From Actinomadura sp. HBU206391 (GTDB taxonomy: Bacteria; Actinomycetota; Actinomycetes; Streptosporangiales; Streptosporangiaceae): a stretch of 64,000 nt of DNA. The position numbers and the translations under genes were made by a program. A model generated the notes under the pieces. The model made no database searches and was not told where the DNA came from. It was given only the letters and a program-made list of their open reading frames with translations. Position 1 is the first letter of the stretch; each line of letters starts with the position of its first letter. Of this stretch, positions 1-8,081 are shown one piece after another. The DNA lies in assembly GCF_014323665.1 (NCBI RefSeq), contig NZ_JABVEB010000011.1, forward strand, positions 26,593-90,592. Direction: 5' to 3'.

Positions 1-582
1 TGTGGCTCGCTGGAGAGCATCATCTATCGGCAGTGGGACGCACGGGAGGGCCTGCCGCCGCCCGACGTGGTCAGGGCCATCGACAGCCTGGCGTCACTGC
101 CCGAGCCGCTGAAGGAGAAGCTGGCCGAGGGGGTCGACGGGATCTACATCGGTCCGGGCGGGGTGCCCGATCTCGACGACATGTCCCATCTCAAGGGGCG
201 GCCGTTGCCGTCCGGAAAGGCGACCTGGGACATCTGCGCCGGGGCTTACGGCGATCGCAAGATCATCGTGGGTGATCAGCCGTCACCGACCCCGGACGTC
301 ATGATGCACGAGGTGGGGCACGCTCTCGACGACATCGACGGGGGCGACGGCGGCTGGCAGTCGGACACTCCCGAGTTCCGTGCCCTGTACGCCGAATGCC
401 TCCCGCATCTGGCGAGTGACTTCCACCTTCAGCCGAACGATCTTGGCCGCCGGGAGTTCTTCGCGGACGCCTTCGCGGCGATCGGCGCGCGGCAGCGCCC
501 GGCTCTGGTGGACATGCTGGGCGGCAACATCCGGACGGCGCTCAACGTGATGCTCTTCTTCAATCGCCGGTACGGAATGTAG
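1..582 (+). CDS. Putative zinc metallopeptidase, 5' end outside the window
   Basis: The frame is open from the first base, so the protein is cut off by the window edge; a GTG at 67 is a possible internal start but codons continue upstream without a stop. The C-terminal half carries MMHEVGHALDD, an HExxH zinc site, and about 50 residues later RREFFADAFAA, whose Glu could be the third zinc ligand. This arrangement resembles anthrax-lethal-factor-like (ATLF) peptidase domains, which can occur as the C-terminal effector part of larger secreted proteins. The substrate is unknown. A small gene follows after 10 bases and is probably co-transcribed. The metallopeptidase reading is fairly firm; the ATLF assignment is tentative. 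Confidence 0.6.
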   Translation, partial: CGSLESIIYRQWDAREGLPPPDVVRAIDSLASLPEPLKEKLAEGVDGIYIGPGGVPDLDDMSHLKGRPLPSGKATWDICAGAYGDRKIIVGDQPSPTPDVMMHEVGHALDDIDGGDGGWQSDTPEFRALYAECLPHLASDFHLQPNDLGRREFFADAFAAIGARQRPALVDMLGGNIRTALNVMLFFNRRYGM

Positions 583-592
583 GTGACCGAAG

Positions 593-853
593 ATGTACGT
601 GATAAGACTCACCAACGGGAACCTGCGGGTGCCCCATAGCGCCGTTCTGGAACGCGGGGCGGGTGAGGAGGGCGGCCAGGTCATCGGCCAGGCGTACGTG
701 GAAATCGGTCCTGAGGACCCGGACTACGAACGACTCGCCGGGCAGGCGCTCACTCTGGAGGAACTGGAGCGGAAACGGCGTCAGTGGCAGGATGGCGACG
801 AGGCACTGCTCCGACAGTTCGAGGAGTGGAAGGCCCAGCAGAATGACGACTGA
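593..853 (+). CDS. Small acidic hypothetical protein downstream of the metallopeptidase
   Basis: An 86-residue protein, not recognised. The first half is beta-like (YVIRLTNGNLRVP); the second half is charged and probably helical (LEELERKRRQWQDGDEALLRQFEEW). It has no signal peptide or membrane segment and looks cytoplasmic. The ATG lies 10 bases after the metallopeptidase stop, so translation is probably coupled. A small soluble protein directly behind a possible effector peptidase could be an immunity or chaperone partner, but that rests on position only. The gene ends in a long hairpin shared with convergent bldC. Confidence 0.6.
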   Translation: MYVIRLTNGNLRVPHSAVLERGAGEEGGQVIGQAYVEIGPEDPDYERLAGQALTLEELERKRRQWQDGDEALLRQFEEWKAQQNDD

Positions 854-916
854 TGTCGTCTGGTCCGTGAGTGCTACGCAAGGGGGGTTCTGCGCGACAC
901 GGACCCAGACGACTCA
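851..916. terminator. Bidirectional hairpin between convergent genes, bounded by both stop codons
   Basis: Arm 855-869 (GTCGTCTGGTCCGTG) pairs with 898-913 (CACGGACCCAGACGAC), with one extra base in the second arm and a 28-base loop. The TGA of the plus-strand gene (851-853) and the reversed stop of bldC (914-916) sit at the outer ends of the stem. There is no clear T-run. It probably terminates transcription in both directions. Confidence 0.6.
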
Positions 917-1117
917 GCGACTGACGTGCTCCGCGACGGGCTCTTCGCCGCGCAGTAGTGCATGCACTTCGGATTCCCGAAAACGCCGGTGTCCGCCCGG
1001 AGTCCGGATGCTGCTGATCCGGCCTGCGGCGGCCCATCGGGTCACGGTCTTAGGGTCGACCCGGAAGAGCGCAGCCACCTCTCCGGGGGTCAGCAGGCGC
1101 TCGCTCGTGCTTTCCAC
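914..1117 (-). CDS. bldC: BldC-like MerR-type helix-turn-helix developmental regulator
   Basis: A 67-residue protein made almost entirely of one winged helix-turn-helix domain: LLTPGEVAALFRVDPKTVTRWA (recognition helix) followed by RISSIRTPGGHRRFRESEV (wing). Size and motif match the BldC family of sporulating actinomycetes, short DNA-binding proteins that bind cooperatively to direct repeats and control the timing of development. The GTG start is preceded on the minus strand by a GGGGAGAG ribosome site. About 240 bases upstream hold no other gene and include an AT-rich patch at 1230-1300, a likely place for its promoter. It is convergent with the 593 gene. Confidence 0.85.
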   Translation of the reverse strand: MESTSERLLTPGEVAALFRVDPKTVTRWAAAGRISSIRTPGGHRRFRESEVHALLRGEEPVAEHVSR

Positions 1118-1348
1118 GTTTCTCTCCCCCTTTGTCCCGCTCTCGGTGCGGGTGGACTGTTTCTAAGTGTGCCGGGTCAAGACCGATTTCTCCCTTGTTT
1201 TCGGAAAACATCACGGTGTGTAGTTGCGTGACCAGGAGAAATAACTCGAAGTAAATATGATATATCGCTCAGCCGTCACGATGATCTTTGTATACCCGCC
1301 GTGTAACCCTTAGGACAACCAGTTACCGGCGAGTTGTGGACAACCGCT

Positions 1349-1361
1349 TAGGCTTCGACCC
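1349..1361 (+). promoter_or_regulatory. Candidate -10 element for a leaderless transcript
   Basis: TAGGCT at 1349-1354 lies 7 bases before the ATG at 1362. Actinobacterial housekeeping promoters often use TANNNT, and this spacing would put the transcript start at or next to the ATG. No convincing -35 is visible. The same arrangement recurs before menG and msrA in this window. Confidence 0.4.
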
Positions 1362-1505
1362 ATGTCTGAGCTAGTGACCGTAGCGGAGATTGCGCAAGCG
1401 GCACGCCGATTGCGCGGGCTCGCTGAGCGAGCACCGCTCGCCGCGTCGAACTCCGGCCGTTCCCCGGGGCGGGTGCCGTCTCGGTCCGCGCCCGGCATAA
1501 CCTGA
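1362..1505 (+). pseudogene. 47-residue fragment resembling the N-terminus of threonine/serine dehydratase
   Basis: The ORF starts with MSELVTVAEIAQAARRLRG and continues LAERAPLAAS, which follows the family pattern (V-T/S-x-x-x-I-x-x-A-A-x-R-x-x-G-x-x-x-x-T/A-P-L) at the N-terminus of PLP-dependent threonine ammonia-lyases. The similarity ends after about 29 residues; a Ser/Arg/Pro-rich tail and a stop follow. The PLP-lysine region and the rest of the enzyme are absent, so it cannot be an active dehydratase. It retains a promoter-like TAGGCT just upstream. It is either a decayed remnant or a small leader peptide reusing the start of that gene. Confidence 0.4.
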
Positions 1506-1512
1506 AGGTGCC

Positions 1513-1782
1513 ATGCGATCCGTACTCGCCTATTCCGCCGCCCGGGTGCTGCTGTTCTTCTCGACCGCCGGGGTGCTCTTCCTGCTGGGCGCCCGCGGCC
1601 TGCTCCTGCTGGCGCTCGCCGTGCTGATCAGCGGGCTGATCAGCTTCGTGCTGCTGGCCCGGCAGCGCGACGCCATGTCGGCGGTCGTGTCCGAGAACGT
1701 CCGCGACAAGCGCCGCAGATTCGAAGCGGCGAGGTCGCGTGAGGACGGGCCTGATGATCCTGGGACGTCGCCGCCCGCCTAG
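1513..1782 (+). CDS. DUF4229-type small membrane protein
   Basis: An 89-residue protein with two hydrophobic segments (about residues 8-25 and 28-48: LLFFSTAGVLFLLGA, then LLLLALAVLISGLISFVLL), followed by RQRDAMSAVV and a charged cytoplasmic tail. This layout is typical of DUF4229 proteins of actinobacteria, whose function is unknown. A weak GAAGG ribosome site precedes the ATG. The gene sits directly before menG, and its TAG stop forms part of the likely menG -10 element. Confidence 0.7.
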   Translation: MRSVLAYSAARVLLFFSTAGVLFLLGARGLLLLALAVLISGLISFVLLARQRDAMSAVVSENVRDKRRRFEAARSREDGPDDPGTSPPA

Positions 1783-1785
1783 GCT
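1780..1785 (+). promoter_or_regulatory. Candidate -10 element for leaderless menG mRNA
   Basis: TAGGCT ends 6 bases before the menG ATG at 1792, the spacing expected for a transcript starting at the start codon. The first three bases are also the stop codon of the preceding gene. No ribosome site is visible in the 9-base gap, which supports leaderless translation. Confidence 0.45.
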
Positions 1786-1791
1786 GGCGCC

Positions 1792-2502
1792 ATGACCCGC
1801 GCTTCCCTCGACAAGCAACCGGCCGACGTCGCGGCGATGTTCGACCGCACCGCCGAGCGCTATGACCTGCTCAACGGCCTCATGACGGTCGGGCAGGACC
1901 GCCGGTGGCGGGGGCTGGTCCGCAAGGCCGTCGACGCCCGTCCGGGCGAGCTCATCCTCGACCTGGCCGGCGGCACCGGCACCTCCTCGGTGCCCTTCGT
2001 GGCAGCGGGCGCACGCTGCGTCACCTGTGACTTCTCGCTCGGCATGCTGCGGGTCGGAGCACGCAGGAACAGCGCCGCCAGGTCCACCGGCCGGCTCGGC
2101 TTCGTCGCCGGCGACGCGCTGCGCCTTCCATTCGGCGACGGCGCCTTCGACGCCGTGACGATCTCTTTCGGGCTGCGCAACGTCGCCGACACCGGCCAGG
2201 CCCTGCGCGAGATGCTGCGGGTGACCCGCCCCGGAGGGCGGCTGGTGGTCTGCGAGGTCAGCCGTCCGCCGAACGCGGTCCTGGCGTTCGGCCACCGGCT
2301 GCACCTGAAGTACGGGCTTCCGCTACTGGCGAAGGCCAGTTCCAACCCCGACTCCTACACCTACCTGGCCGAGTCGACGCTGGCCTGGCCGGACCAGGCC
2401 GCGCTGGCCGCCAGGCTGGGGGACGCGGGCTGGGAGTCGGTGCGCTGGCGCAACCTCTCGCTCGGCGTCGTCGCACTGCATCATGGTCGGAAGCCGGCGT
2501 GA
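1792..2502 (+). CDS. menG: Demethylmenaquinone methyltransferase MenG (UbiE family)
   Basis: A 236-residue class I SAM methyltransferase. It catalyses the last methylation of menaquinone synthesis (demethylmenaquinone to menaquinone). UbiE/MenG signatures are present: [19 protein letters not shown] near residues 14-32, the SAM-binding loop [13 protein letters not shown] at about 55-67, and [20 protein letters not shown] with the typical FGLRN motif. Length fits the family. It lies two genes before complex I, whose electron acceptor is menaquinone. Confidence 0.9.
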   Translation: MTRASLDKQPADVAAMFDRTAERYDLLNGLMTVGQDRRWRGLVRKAVDARPGELILDLAGGTGTSSVPFVAAGARCVTCDFSLGMLRVGARRNSAARSTGRLGFVAGDALRLPFGDGAFDAVTISFGLRNVADTGQALREMLRVTRPGGRLVVCEVSRPPNAVLAFGHRLHLKYGLPLLAKASSNPDSYTYLAESTLAWPDQAALAARLGDAGWESVRWRNLSLGVVALHHGRKPA

Positions 2503-2635
2503 TCGCCGCATCGCTGTGATGGTCTCGCAGCGGCCGGACAGGGTCGGGCCGGGACGGTCACGACAGGGTGATCGCATAGTAAGGACTCCCGTACCCCTCA
2601 TACCCCAACCAGGAGTAGGCTCCATAACGAAGCAT

Positions 2636-2653
2636 TTGTGAAGCCCTTCACAA
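2636..2653. promoter_or_regulatory. Rex-type redox operator upstream of menJ and nuo
   Basis: TTGTGAAGCCCTTCACAA is a perfect 7-bp inverted repeat with a 4-base centre and matches the known Rex operator pattern (TTGTGAAnnnnTTCACAA). Rex senses the NADH/NAD+ ratio and represses respiratory genes when NADH is low. The site lies 27 bases upstream of the menJ start and just downstream of promoter-like hexamers (TAGGCT at 2615). The Rex gene itself is not in this window. Confidence 0.8.
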
Positions 2654-2680
2654 GCGAACGAGCGGAACAAGAGGACGAAA

Positions 2681-3952
2681 GTGACGGACTCCGCCCGAGA
2701 AGCCGATGTCATCGTCGTGGGGGCCGGCCCTGCAGGGTCGACGACGGCCTATTACCTCGCCCAGGCGGGCCTGGACGTGCTGTTGCTCGAGAAGACCGAG
2801 TTCCCGCGGGAGAAGGTCTGCGGCGACGGTCTGACTCCGCGCGCCGTCAAAAGCCTCGTCGGTATGGGCGTCGACCTCGACGCGCCCGGCTGGGTGCGTA
2901 ACAAGGGCCTGCGCATCTACGGCGGCGGGGTCCGCCTCGAGTTGCCGTGGCCGGAGCTCGCGAACTACCCCGACTTCGGGCTGGTGCGCACCCGTCTCGA
3001 CTTCGACGAGATCCTCGCCGACCGGGCGGTCAAGGCCGGGGCCCGGCTGCACCAGCGCACCAACGTCACCGAGCCGATCGTCGACGAGCGCACCGGGCGG
3101 ATCACCGGAGTGATCGCCAAGCAGAACGGCGAAGAGATCACGTTCTCCGCGCCGCTGGTGGTGGCCGCCGACGGCAACTCCTCCCGGCTCTCGCTCGCCA
3201 TGGGCCTGCGCAAGCGCGAGGACCGCCCGATCGGCGTCGCGGTGCGCCGCTACTACGAGAGCCCGCGGCACGACGACGACTACCTCGAGTCCTGGCTGGA
3301 GCTGTGGGACCGGGACGAGAAGGGCGAGGCCCGGCTGCTACCCGGCTACGGCTGGGTCTTCGGCGTCGGCGACGGCACCTCGAACGTCGGCCTGGGCCTG
3401 TTGAACACCAGCAAGGGCTTCGGCAACACCGACTACCGGGCGATGCTCAAGCGCTGGGTCGCGAACATGCCCGAGGAGTGGGGCTTCGTCGAGGACAACG
3501 CCACCGGGCCGATCCGCGGGGCGGCGCTGCCGATGGGCTTCAACCGGCAGCCGCACTACACCAGAGGCCTGCTGCTGGTCGGCGACTCCGGCGGCATGAT
3601 CAACCCGTTCAACGGCGAGGGCATCGCCTACGCCATGGAGTCCGGGGAGTACGCGGCGGACGTGATCGTCCAGGCGCTGGCACGACCCACCCCGGCGCAG
3701 CGAGAGCGCGCCCTGTACGACTATCCGAGGGTGCTCAAGGAGGCGTACGGCGGTTACTACACCGTCGGACGGGTGTTCGTGAAGGCCATCGGCGACCCGC
3801 GAGTGATGAAGTTCGCGACCACGCACGGCCTGCCGCACCCGACCCTGATGCGGTTCACTCTGAAGCTGCTCGCCAATCTGACGGATCCGCGAGGCGGCGA
3901 CGCGATGGACCGGATCATCAACGCCATGTCCAAGCTCGCTCCGGCGGCATGA
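2681..3952 (+). CDS. menJ: Geranylgeranyl-reductase-family flavoprotein, probable menaquinone reductase MenJ
   Basis: A 423-residue FAD-dependent oxidoreductase. The N-terminal dinucleotide-binding motif reads DVIVVGAGPAGSTTAYYLA (about residues 9-27), followed by the family motif FPREKVCGDGLTPRAV (about 43-58) and a second FAD contact, LVGDSGGMINPFNGEGI, near residue 305. In actinobacteria MenJ reduces one isoprene double bond of the menaquinone tail. Context supports this: menG precedes it, the nuo operon follows, and a Rex-type operator covers its upstream region. The GTG start follows a purine-rich GAGGACGAAA. It could be the first gene of a menJ-nuo transcript. Confidence 0.8.
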   Translation: MTDSAREADVIVVGAGPAGSTTAYYLAQAGLDVLLLEKTEFPREKVCGDGLTPRAVKSLVGMGVDLDAPGWVRNKGLRIYGGGVRLELPWPELANYPDFGLVRTRLDFDEILADRAVKAGARLHQRTNVTEPIVDERTGRITGVIAKQNGEEITFSAPLVVAADGNSSRLSLAMGLRKREDRPIGVAVRRYYESPRHDDDYLESWLELWDRDEKGEARLLPGYGWVFGVGDGTSNVGLGLLNTSKGFGNTDYRAMLKRWVANMPEEWGFVEDNATGPIRGAALPMGFNRQPHYTRGLLLVGDSGGMINPFNGEGIAYAMESGEYAADVIVQALARPTPAQRERALYDYPRVLKEAYGGYYTVGRVFVKAIGDPRVMKFATTHGLPHPTLMRFTLKLLANLTDPRGGDAMDRIINAMSKLAPAA

Positions 3953-3971
3953 CCCCCCGAGGAACGAAGGA

Positions 3972-4085
3972 ATGATCAGCCTGCCTAGGATGGGAATCCC
4001 GGCCGTGACCTCGGACATGTCCTGGGCCGAGGCCGGTCGTCCATGCGTGGTGCACAGGGCCGTGCGTACCGAGAAGGGGGTGTAG
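3972..4085 (+). other. Possible 37-codon leader ORF before nuoA
   Basis: An ATG at 3972 opens a 37-residue frame (begins MISLPRMGIPAV, ends VRTEKGV) that stops 6 bases before the nuoA GTG. AAGG lies too close to the ATG to be a good ribosome site. TAGGAT at 3986-3991 resembles a -10 element, so part of this stretch may be nuo promoter instead. I recognise no protein family. It fills the 139-base menJ-nuoA gap. Confidence 0.3.
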
Positions 4086-4091
4086 GAACCC

Positions 4092-4451
4092 GTGGATCTC
4101 TATGTGCCGATCGTCGTGCTCGGTGTGCTCGCGTTCGGCTTCGCCGCCGTCTCGGTGGTCATGGGCTCGTTCACCGGTCCGAAGCGCTGGAACCGGGCCA
4201 AGCTCGACGCCTACGAGTGCGGCATCGAGCCGACGCCGCAGCCGGCGGGCGGCGGCCGGTTCCCGGTGAAGTACTACCTCACGGCGATGCTGTTCATCGT
4301 CTTCGACATCGAGATCATCTTCCTGTACCCGTGGGCGGTCGCCTTCGACAGTCTCGGAATGTTCGGTCTCGTGGAAATGGTGCTGTTCATTCTCACCGTC
4401 CTGGTCGCGTACGCCTATGTCTGGCGGCGTGGCGGTCTGGAGTGGGACTGA
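4092..4451 (+). CDS. nuoA: NADH-quinone oxidoreductase subunit A
   Basis: A 119-residue membrane subunit of complex I with three transmembrane helices. The family motif [12 protein letters not shown] lies in the loop after helix 1 (about residues 37-48), and [11 protein letters not shown] marks helix 2. NuoA helps form the quinone-access region with NuoH and NuoJ. It begins the complete 14-gene operon. Its stop overlaps the ATG of a 12-codon linker ORF leading into nuoB. Confidence 0.95.
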   Translation: MDLYVPIVVLGVLAFGFAAVSVVMGSFTGPKRWNRAKLDAYECGIEPTPQPAGGGRFPVKYYLTAMLFIVFDIEIIFLYPWAVAFDSLGMFGLVEMVLFILTVLVAYAYVWRRGGLEWD

Positions 4452-4489
4452 TGGGTCACTGCGTGGAGGGAGGCCCGCAATGGGCCTAG
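4451..4489 (+). other. 12-codon linker ORF between nuoA and nuoB
   Basis: The nuoA stop and a new ATG overlap as TGATG (4449-4453). The [15 protein letters not shown], ends at 4489, 10 bases inside nuoB. Its sequence contains the nuoB ribosome site (GGAGGGAGG). A terminating ribosome could restart here and be delivered to the nuoB start. It is a candidate for coupling rather than a peptide with its own function. Confidence 0.35.
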
Positions 4490-5037
4490 AAGAGAAGCTC
4501 CCCAGCGGTTTCATGCTGAGCACGGTCGAGCAGGTCGTCGGGTGGGCGCGTAAGAGCTCGGTGTGGCCGGCGACCTTCGGGCTCGCCTGCTGTGCCATCG
4601 AGATGATGGCCACCGGCGACCCCCGGCACGACTTCTCCCGGTGGGGAATGGAACGTGCCTCCGGTTCGCCCCGGCAGGCCGACCTGATGATCGTCGCGGG
4701 CCGGGTCAGCCAGAAGATGGCCCCGGTGCTCCGGCAGATCTACGACCAGATGGCCGAGCCCAAGTGGGTCATCGCGATGGGCGTCTGCGCCTCCAGCGGA
4801 GGCATGTTCAACAACTACGCCATCGTCCAGGGCGTCGACCACATCGTTCCGGTCGACATCTACCTGCCGGGCTGCCCGCCGCGGCCGGAGATGCTGCTCG
4901 ACGCGATCCTCAAGCTGCACGACAAGATCCAGAACACCAAGCTCGGCGCGCACCGCCGCGAAGAGATCAAGGTGCTGGAGGAGTCGCGGCTGAAGTCCCT
5001 CCCGCTGCTCGGCCAGTCGGGAGTGGGGGCGGTATGA
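4480..5037 (+). CDS. nuoB: NADH-quinone oxidoreductase subunit B
   Basis: A 185-residue peripheral-arm subunit that holds the terminal iron-sulfur cluster N2, the electron donor to quinone. All ligands are present: the adjacent Cys pair in [10 protein letters not shown] (residues 37-38), the Cys in MGVCASSGG, and the Cys in [11 protein letters not shown]. The ATG at 4480 is chosen because a strong GGAGGGAGG lies just upstream and the conserved family N-terminus begins soon after; the frame is open further upstream. The stop overlaps nuoC (ATGA). Confidence 0.95.
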   Translation: MGLEEKLPSGFMLSTVEQVVGWARKSSVWPATFGLACCAIEMMATGDPRHDFSRWGMERASGSPRQADLMIVAGRVSQKMAPVLRQIYDQMAEPKWVIAMGVCASSGGMFNNYAIVQGVDHIVPVDIYLPGCPPRPEMLLDAILKLHDKIQNTKLGAHRREEIKVLEESRLKSLPLLGQSGVGAV

Positions 5038-5951
5038 GCGACGAGAACAAGCCCCAGGACCCGGCGCCCCAGGACAAGCAGATGCTGGGCAAGGCGGCGC
5101 AGGACAAGCAGGCGCAGGACAAGCTGCCCCAGGACAAGCCGGCCCAGGACAAGCCGGCGCAGGACAAGGCGCCCCAGGACAAGCCGGCGCAGGACAAGGC
5201 GCCCCAGGACAAGCCGGTGGAGGGCAAGGCGGTGCAGCAGCCTCCGGCGCAGATGGCCGACCAGGCCGCCGACCAGCTGCCCGCGCAGAAGCCGGCCGAC
5301 CGCCGCGAGCAGCCGGTGGCGCGTACCGGCATGTTCGGGGCCCAGACCACTGGCGACACCTCCGGGTATGGCCGGCTGGTCATCCGGCAGAGCCCGAAGG
5401 TCTCCAGCCCGCGGCCGTTCGGCGGCTACTTCGACGAGGTGGCGGGCGAGCTGGAGCGCCAGTTCCCCGGTTTCGCCGACGCGATCGAGCGGATCGTGGT
5501 CGACCGCGGCGAGATGACGCTGTACGTCAGGCGCGCGCATCTGCTCGAGGTCGCCCGTACCCTCCGCGACAGCCCGGAGCTCCGCTTCGAGCTCTGCACC
5601 GGGGTGTCGGGAGTGCACTACCCGAAGGACACCGGCGCCGAGCTGCACGCGGTCTACCACCTGCTGTCGATGACGCACAACCGGCGTATCCGGCTCGAGG
5701 TGACCTGCCCCGACGAGGACCCGCACGTCCCCTCGGTCGTCTCGATCTACCCGACCAACGACTGGCACGAGCGCGAGACCTACGACTTCTTCGGGATCAT
5801 CTTCGACGGGCACCCGGCCCTCACCCGGATCGAGATGCCCGACGACTGGGTGGGACACCCGCAGCGCAAGGACTACCCGCTCGGCGGCATCCCGGTCGAG
5901 TACCGAGGTGCCGAGATCCCTCCCCCCGATGAGCGGAGGTCGTACGTATGA
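5034..5951 (+). CDS. nuoC: NADH-quinone oxidoreductase subunit C with a repetitive N-terminal extension
   Basis: A 305-residue protein. From about residue 125 onwards it is a standard NuoC (30-kDa subunit): [18 protein letters not shown], then [21 protein letters not shown], the family signature, and [16 protein letters not shown]. NuoC docks the connecting arm with NuoD and NuoB. The first 110 or so residues are unusual: hydrophilic, Gln/Asp/Lys/Pro/Ala-rich, with a five-residue QDKxx repeat. The ATG overlaps the nuoB stop (ATGA), and no better start lies before the conserved domain, so the extension is probably translated. It resembles a flexible disordered tail. Confidence 0.93.
   Translation: MSDENKPQDPAPQDKQMLGKAAQDKQAQDKLPQDKPAQDKPAQDKAPQDKPAQDKAPQDKPVEGKAVQQPPAQMADQAADQLPAQKPADRREQPVARTGMFGAQTTGDTSGYGRLVIRQSPKVSSPRPFGGYFDEVAGELERQFPGFADAIERIVVDRGEMTLYVRRAHLLEVARTLRDSPELRFELCTGVSGVHYPKDTGAELHAVYHLLSMTHNRRIRLEVTCPDEDPHVPSVVSIYPTNDWHERETYDFFGIIFDGHPALTRIEMPDDWVGHPQRKDYPLGGIPVEYRGAEIPPPDERRSYV
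5100..5219 (+). repeat. Tandem 15-bp (QDKxx) repeat inside nuoC
   Basis: Eight consecutive five-residue units with QDK in the first three positions (residues 23-62 of NuoC), followed by one degenerate unit, EGKAV. At DNA level the 15-base unit (CAGGACAAGCCGGCG and variants) is nearly identical from copy to copy. Copy number could vary by slippage without breaking the frame. Confidence 0.85.
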
Positions 5952-6097
5952 CGACGACGGGACACGACACGGGCACCGCGCGCGGACGCGCGGCCGCACG
6001 AGGACCGCAGGTGCGGCCGAGGAACGAGGCCGCGCCGAGGATCCGAGAACGGGCCGCATCCCGGCGTCCGCGAGCGGCGAGCGGAGCGAGCGAATGA
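5948..6097 (+). other. 49-codon linker ORF between nuoC and nuoD
   Basis: Its ATG overlaps the nuoC stop (ATGA at 5948-5951) and its TGA overlaps the nuoD ATG (ATGA at 6094-6097). It therefore fills the 142-base gap exactly. The predicted peptide is Arg/Ala-rich and not recognised. The last 30 bases are a low-complexity GAGCGGCGAGC-type string. It could be a translational relay or inserted sequence that preserved coupling. Confidence 0.4.
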
Positions 6098-7404
6098 GCA
6101 CGGAGACCACCGAGGGCAAGGTCTTCAACGTCGCCGGCCAGGACTGGGACGACGTCGTCGAAGGCGTTGCCGACGGTGACGACGAGCGCCTCGTCATCAA
6201 CATGGGGCCGCAGCACCCGTCGACGCACGGCGTGCTCCGGCTGGTGCTGACGCTCGACGGTGAGACGGTGAACGAGGCCCGGGTGGGCATCGGCTACCTG
6301 CACACCGGCATCGAGAAGAACATGGAGTTCCGGACGTGGACGCAGGGCACCACGTTCTGCACCCGGATGGACTACCTCGCGCCGATCTTCAATGAGACGG
6401 CGTACTGCCTCGGCGTCGAGAAGCTGCTCGGCATCACCGACCAGATTCCGGAGCGGGCCCAGATCATCCGGGTGATGATGATGGAGCTCAACCGGATCTC
6501 CTCGCACCTGGTGGCCATCGCCACCTTCGGCCTGGAGCTCGGTGCCACCACCGTCATGCTCAACGGGTTCATCGAGCGCGAGTACACCCTCGACATCTTC
6601 GAGCTGGTGACCGGTCTGCGGATGAACATGGCGTACGTCCGGCCGGGCGGCGTCGCGCAGGACCTGCCCCCTGGCGCGCTCGAGAAGATCCGCGAGTACC
6701 TGGAGCGGATGCCGAAGCGGATCAAGCAGATGCGCAAGCTGCTCGATGCCAACCCGGTCTATCTCGCCCGCACCAAGGACATCGCCTATCTGGACCTGAC
6801 CGGGTGCATGGCGCTCGGCATCACGGGTCCGGTGCTGCGCGCCTCGGGCCTGCCCTGGGACCTGCGCAAGTCGCAGCCCTACTGCGGCTACGAGAGCTAC
6901 GAGTTCGACGTCCCCACGCAGGACACCTGCGACGTGTACGGCCGCTATCTCGTGCGCATGCAGGAGATGGAGGAGTCGCTGAAGATCATCGAGCAGTGCG
7001 TGGACCGGCTCGGCTCGGTCAAGGGCCCGGTGATGGTCGAGGACAAGAAGGTCGGCTGGCCCGCCCAGCTGGCCATCGGGGCCGACGGCATGGGGAACTC
7101 GCCGGCGCACATCGCCCATATCATGGGCACCTCGATGGAGGCCCTGATCCACCACTTCAAGCTGGTGACCGAGGGCTTCCGGGTCCCGGCCGGCCAGGCC
7201 TACGCCGCGGTCGAGTCACCGCGCGGAGAGCTGGGCGTCCATGTGGTGAGCGACGGCGGCACCCGGCCGTACCGCGCGCACTTCCGCGATCCGTCCTTCA
7301 CCAACCTGCAGGCGACCGCCGCGATGAGTGAGGGCGGCATGGTGGCGGACGTCATCGCGGCCGTGGCCAGCCTCGACCCGGTGATGGGGGGAGTGGACAG
7401 GTGA
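6094..7404 (+). CDS. nuoD: NADH-quinone oxidoreductase subunit D
   Basis: A 436-residue 49-kDa-type subunit that forms the quinone-binding pocket with NuoB. The signature [16 protein letters not shown] lies near residues 35-50, with the conserved His and Gln of the pocket; [15 protein letters not shown] and [19 protein letters not shown] follow. The C-terminus ends [21 protein letters not shown], as is usual for the family. The ATG at 6094 is chosen from the overlap with the linker ORF and the family N-terminus. The stop overlaps nuoE (GTGA). This is the only nuoD in the window. Confidence 0.94.
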   Translation: MSTETTEGKVFNVAGQDWDDVVEGVADGDDERLVINMGPQHPSTHGVLRLVLTLDGETVNEARVGIGYLHTGIEKNMEFRTWTQGTTFCTRMDYLAPIFNETAYCLGVEKLLGITDQIPERAQIIRVMMMELNRISSHLVAIATFGLELGATTVMLNGFIEREYTLDIFELVTGLRMNMAYVRPGGVAQDLPPGALEKIREYLERMPKRIKQMRKLLDANPVYLARTKDIAYLDLTGCMALGITGPVLRASGLPWDLRKSQPYCGYESYEFDVPTQDTCDVYGRYLVRMQEMEESLKIIEQCVDRLGSVKGPVMVEDKKVGWPAQLAIGADGMGNSPAHIAHIMGTSMEALIHHFKLVTEGFRVPAGQAYAAVESPRGELGVHVVSDGGTRPYRAHFRDPSFTNLQATAAMSEGGMVADVIAAVASLDPVMGGVDR

Positions 7405-8081
7405 CTGGGGAATCCACCGGCTGGGAGCCGGAGACACGCGAGGGCCTCGAACGCGACGCCAAGGCGATCATGGCGCGTTACCCGAAGCCCCGTTCGGCCC
7501 TGCTACCGATGCTGCACCTCGTGCAGTCGGTGGACGGCCACGTGTCCCAGGCCGGCATCGAGTTCTGCGCCGAGATGCTGGGCATCACGCCCGCCGAGGT
7601 CACCGGTGTCGCGACGTTCTACACCCAGTACCGGCGCGAACCCGCCGGTGAGTACCACGTCGGCGTGTGCATCAACACGCTGTGCGCGGTGATGGGCGGC
7701 GACGAGATCTGGAACACGCTGAGCGAGCATGTCGGGGTCGGCCACGACAAGGCCACCGAGGACGGCACGATCAGCATCGAGCGGATCGAGTGCAACGCCG
7801 CCTGCGACTTCGCCCCTGTGGTGATGGTCAACTGGGAGTTCTTCGACAACATGACCCCCGAGAAGGCCAAGGGGCTCGTCGACGACCTTCGCGCGGGCAA
7901 GGAGGTCGCGCCGACCCGGGGTGCCCACAGCGTGTGCGGCTTCAAGCAGATGTCTCGGGTGCTCGCGGGCTTCCCGGACGGGCGCGGCGGCGAGGGGGTG
8001 CAGGCCGGGCCCGAGTCCCTGCGCGGCCTCGAACTCGCCAAGAAGAAGGGCTGGAAGGCCGCCGAGGGGGAGACACAGTGA
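7401..8081 (+). CDS. nuoE: NADH-quinone oxidoreductase subunit E
   Basis: A 226-residue thioredoxin-fold subunit of the NADH-oxidising module, carrying a 2Fe-2S cluster (N1a). Likely ligands are the Cys pair in [13 protein letters not shown] and the pair in [15 protein letters not shown]. The N-terminus has the usual helical domain ([27 protein letters not shown]). The GTG start overlaps the nuoD stop and the stop overlaps nuoF (GTGA), so the three genes are translationally coupled. Confidence 0.94.
   Translation: MTGESTGWEPETREGLERDAKAIMARYPKPRSALLPMLHLVQSVDGHVSQAGIEFCAEMLGITPAEVTGVATFYTQYRREPAGEYHVGVCINTLCAVMGGDEIWNTLSEHVGVGHDKATEDGTISIERIECNAACDFAPVVMVNWEFFDNMTPEKAKGLVDDLRAGKEVAPTRGAHSVCGFKQMSRVLAGFPDGRGGEGVQAGPESLRGLELAKKKGWKAAEGETQ

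Noticed and set aside
5100..5219. CRISPR-like repeat array
   Set aside because: The repeats are contiguous 15-mers inside a coding frame with no spacers; they encode QDKxx units.
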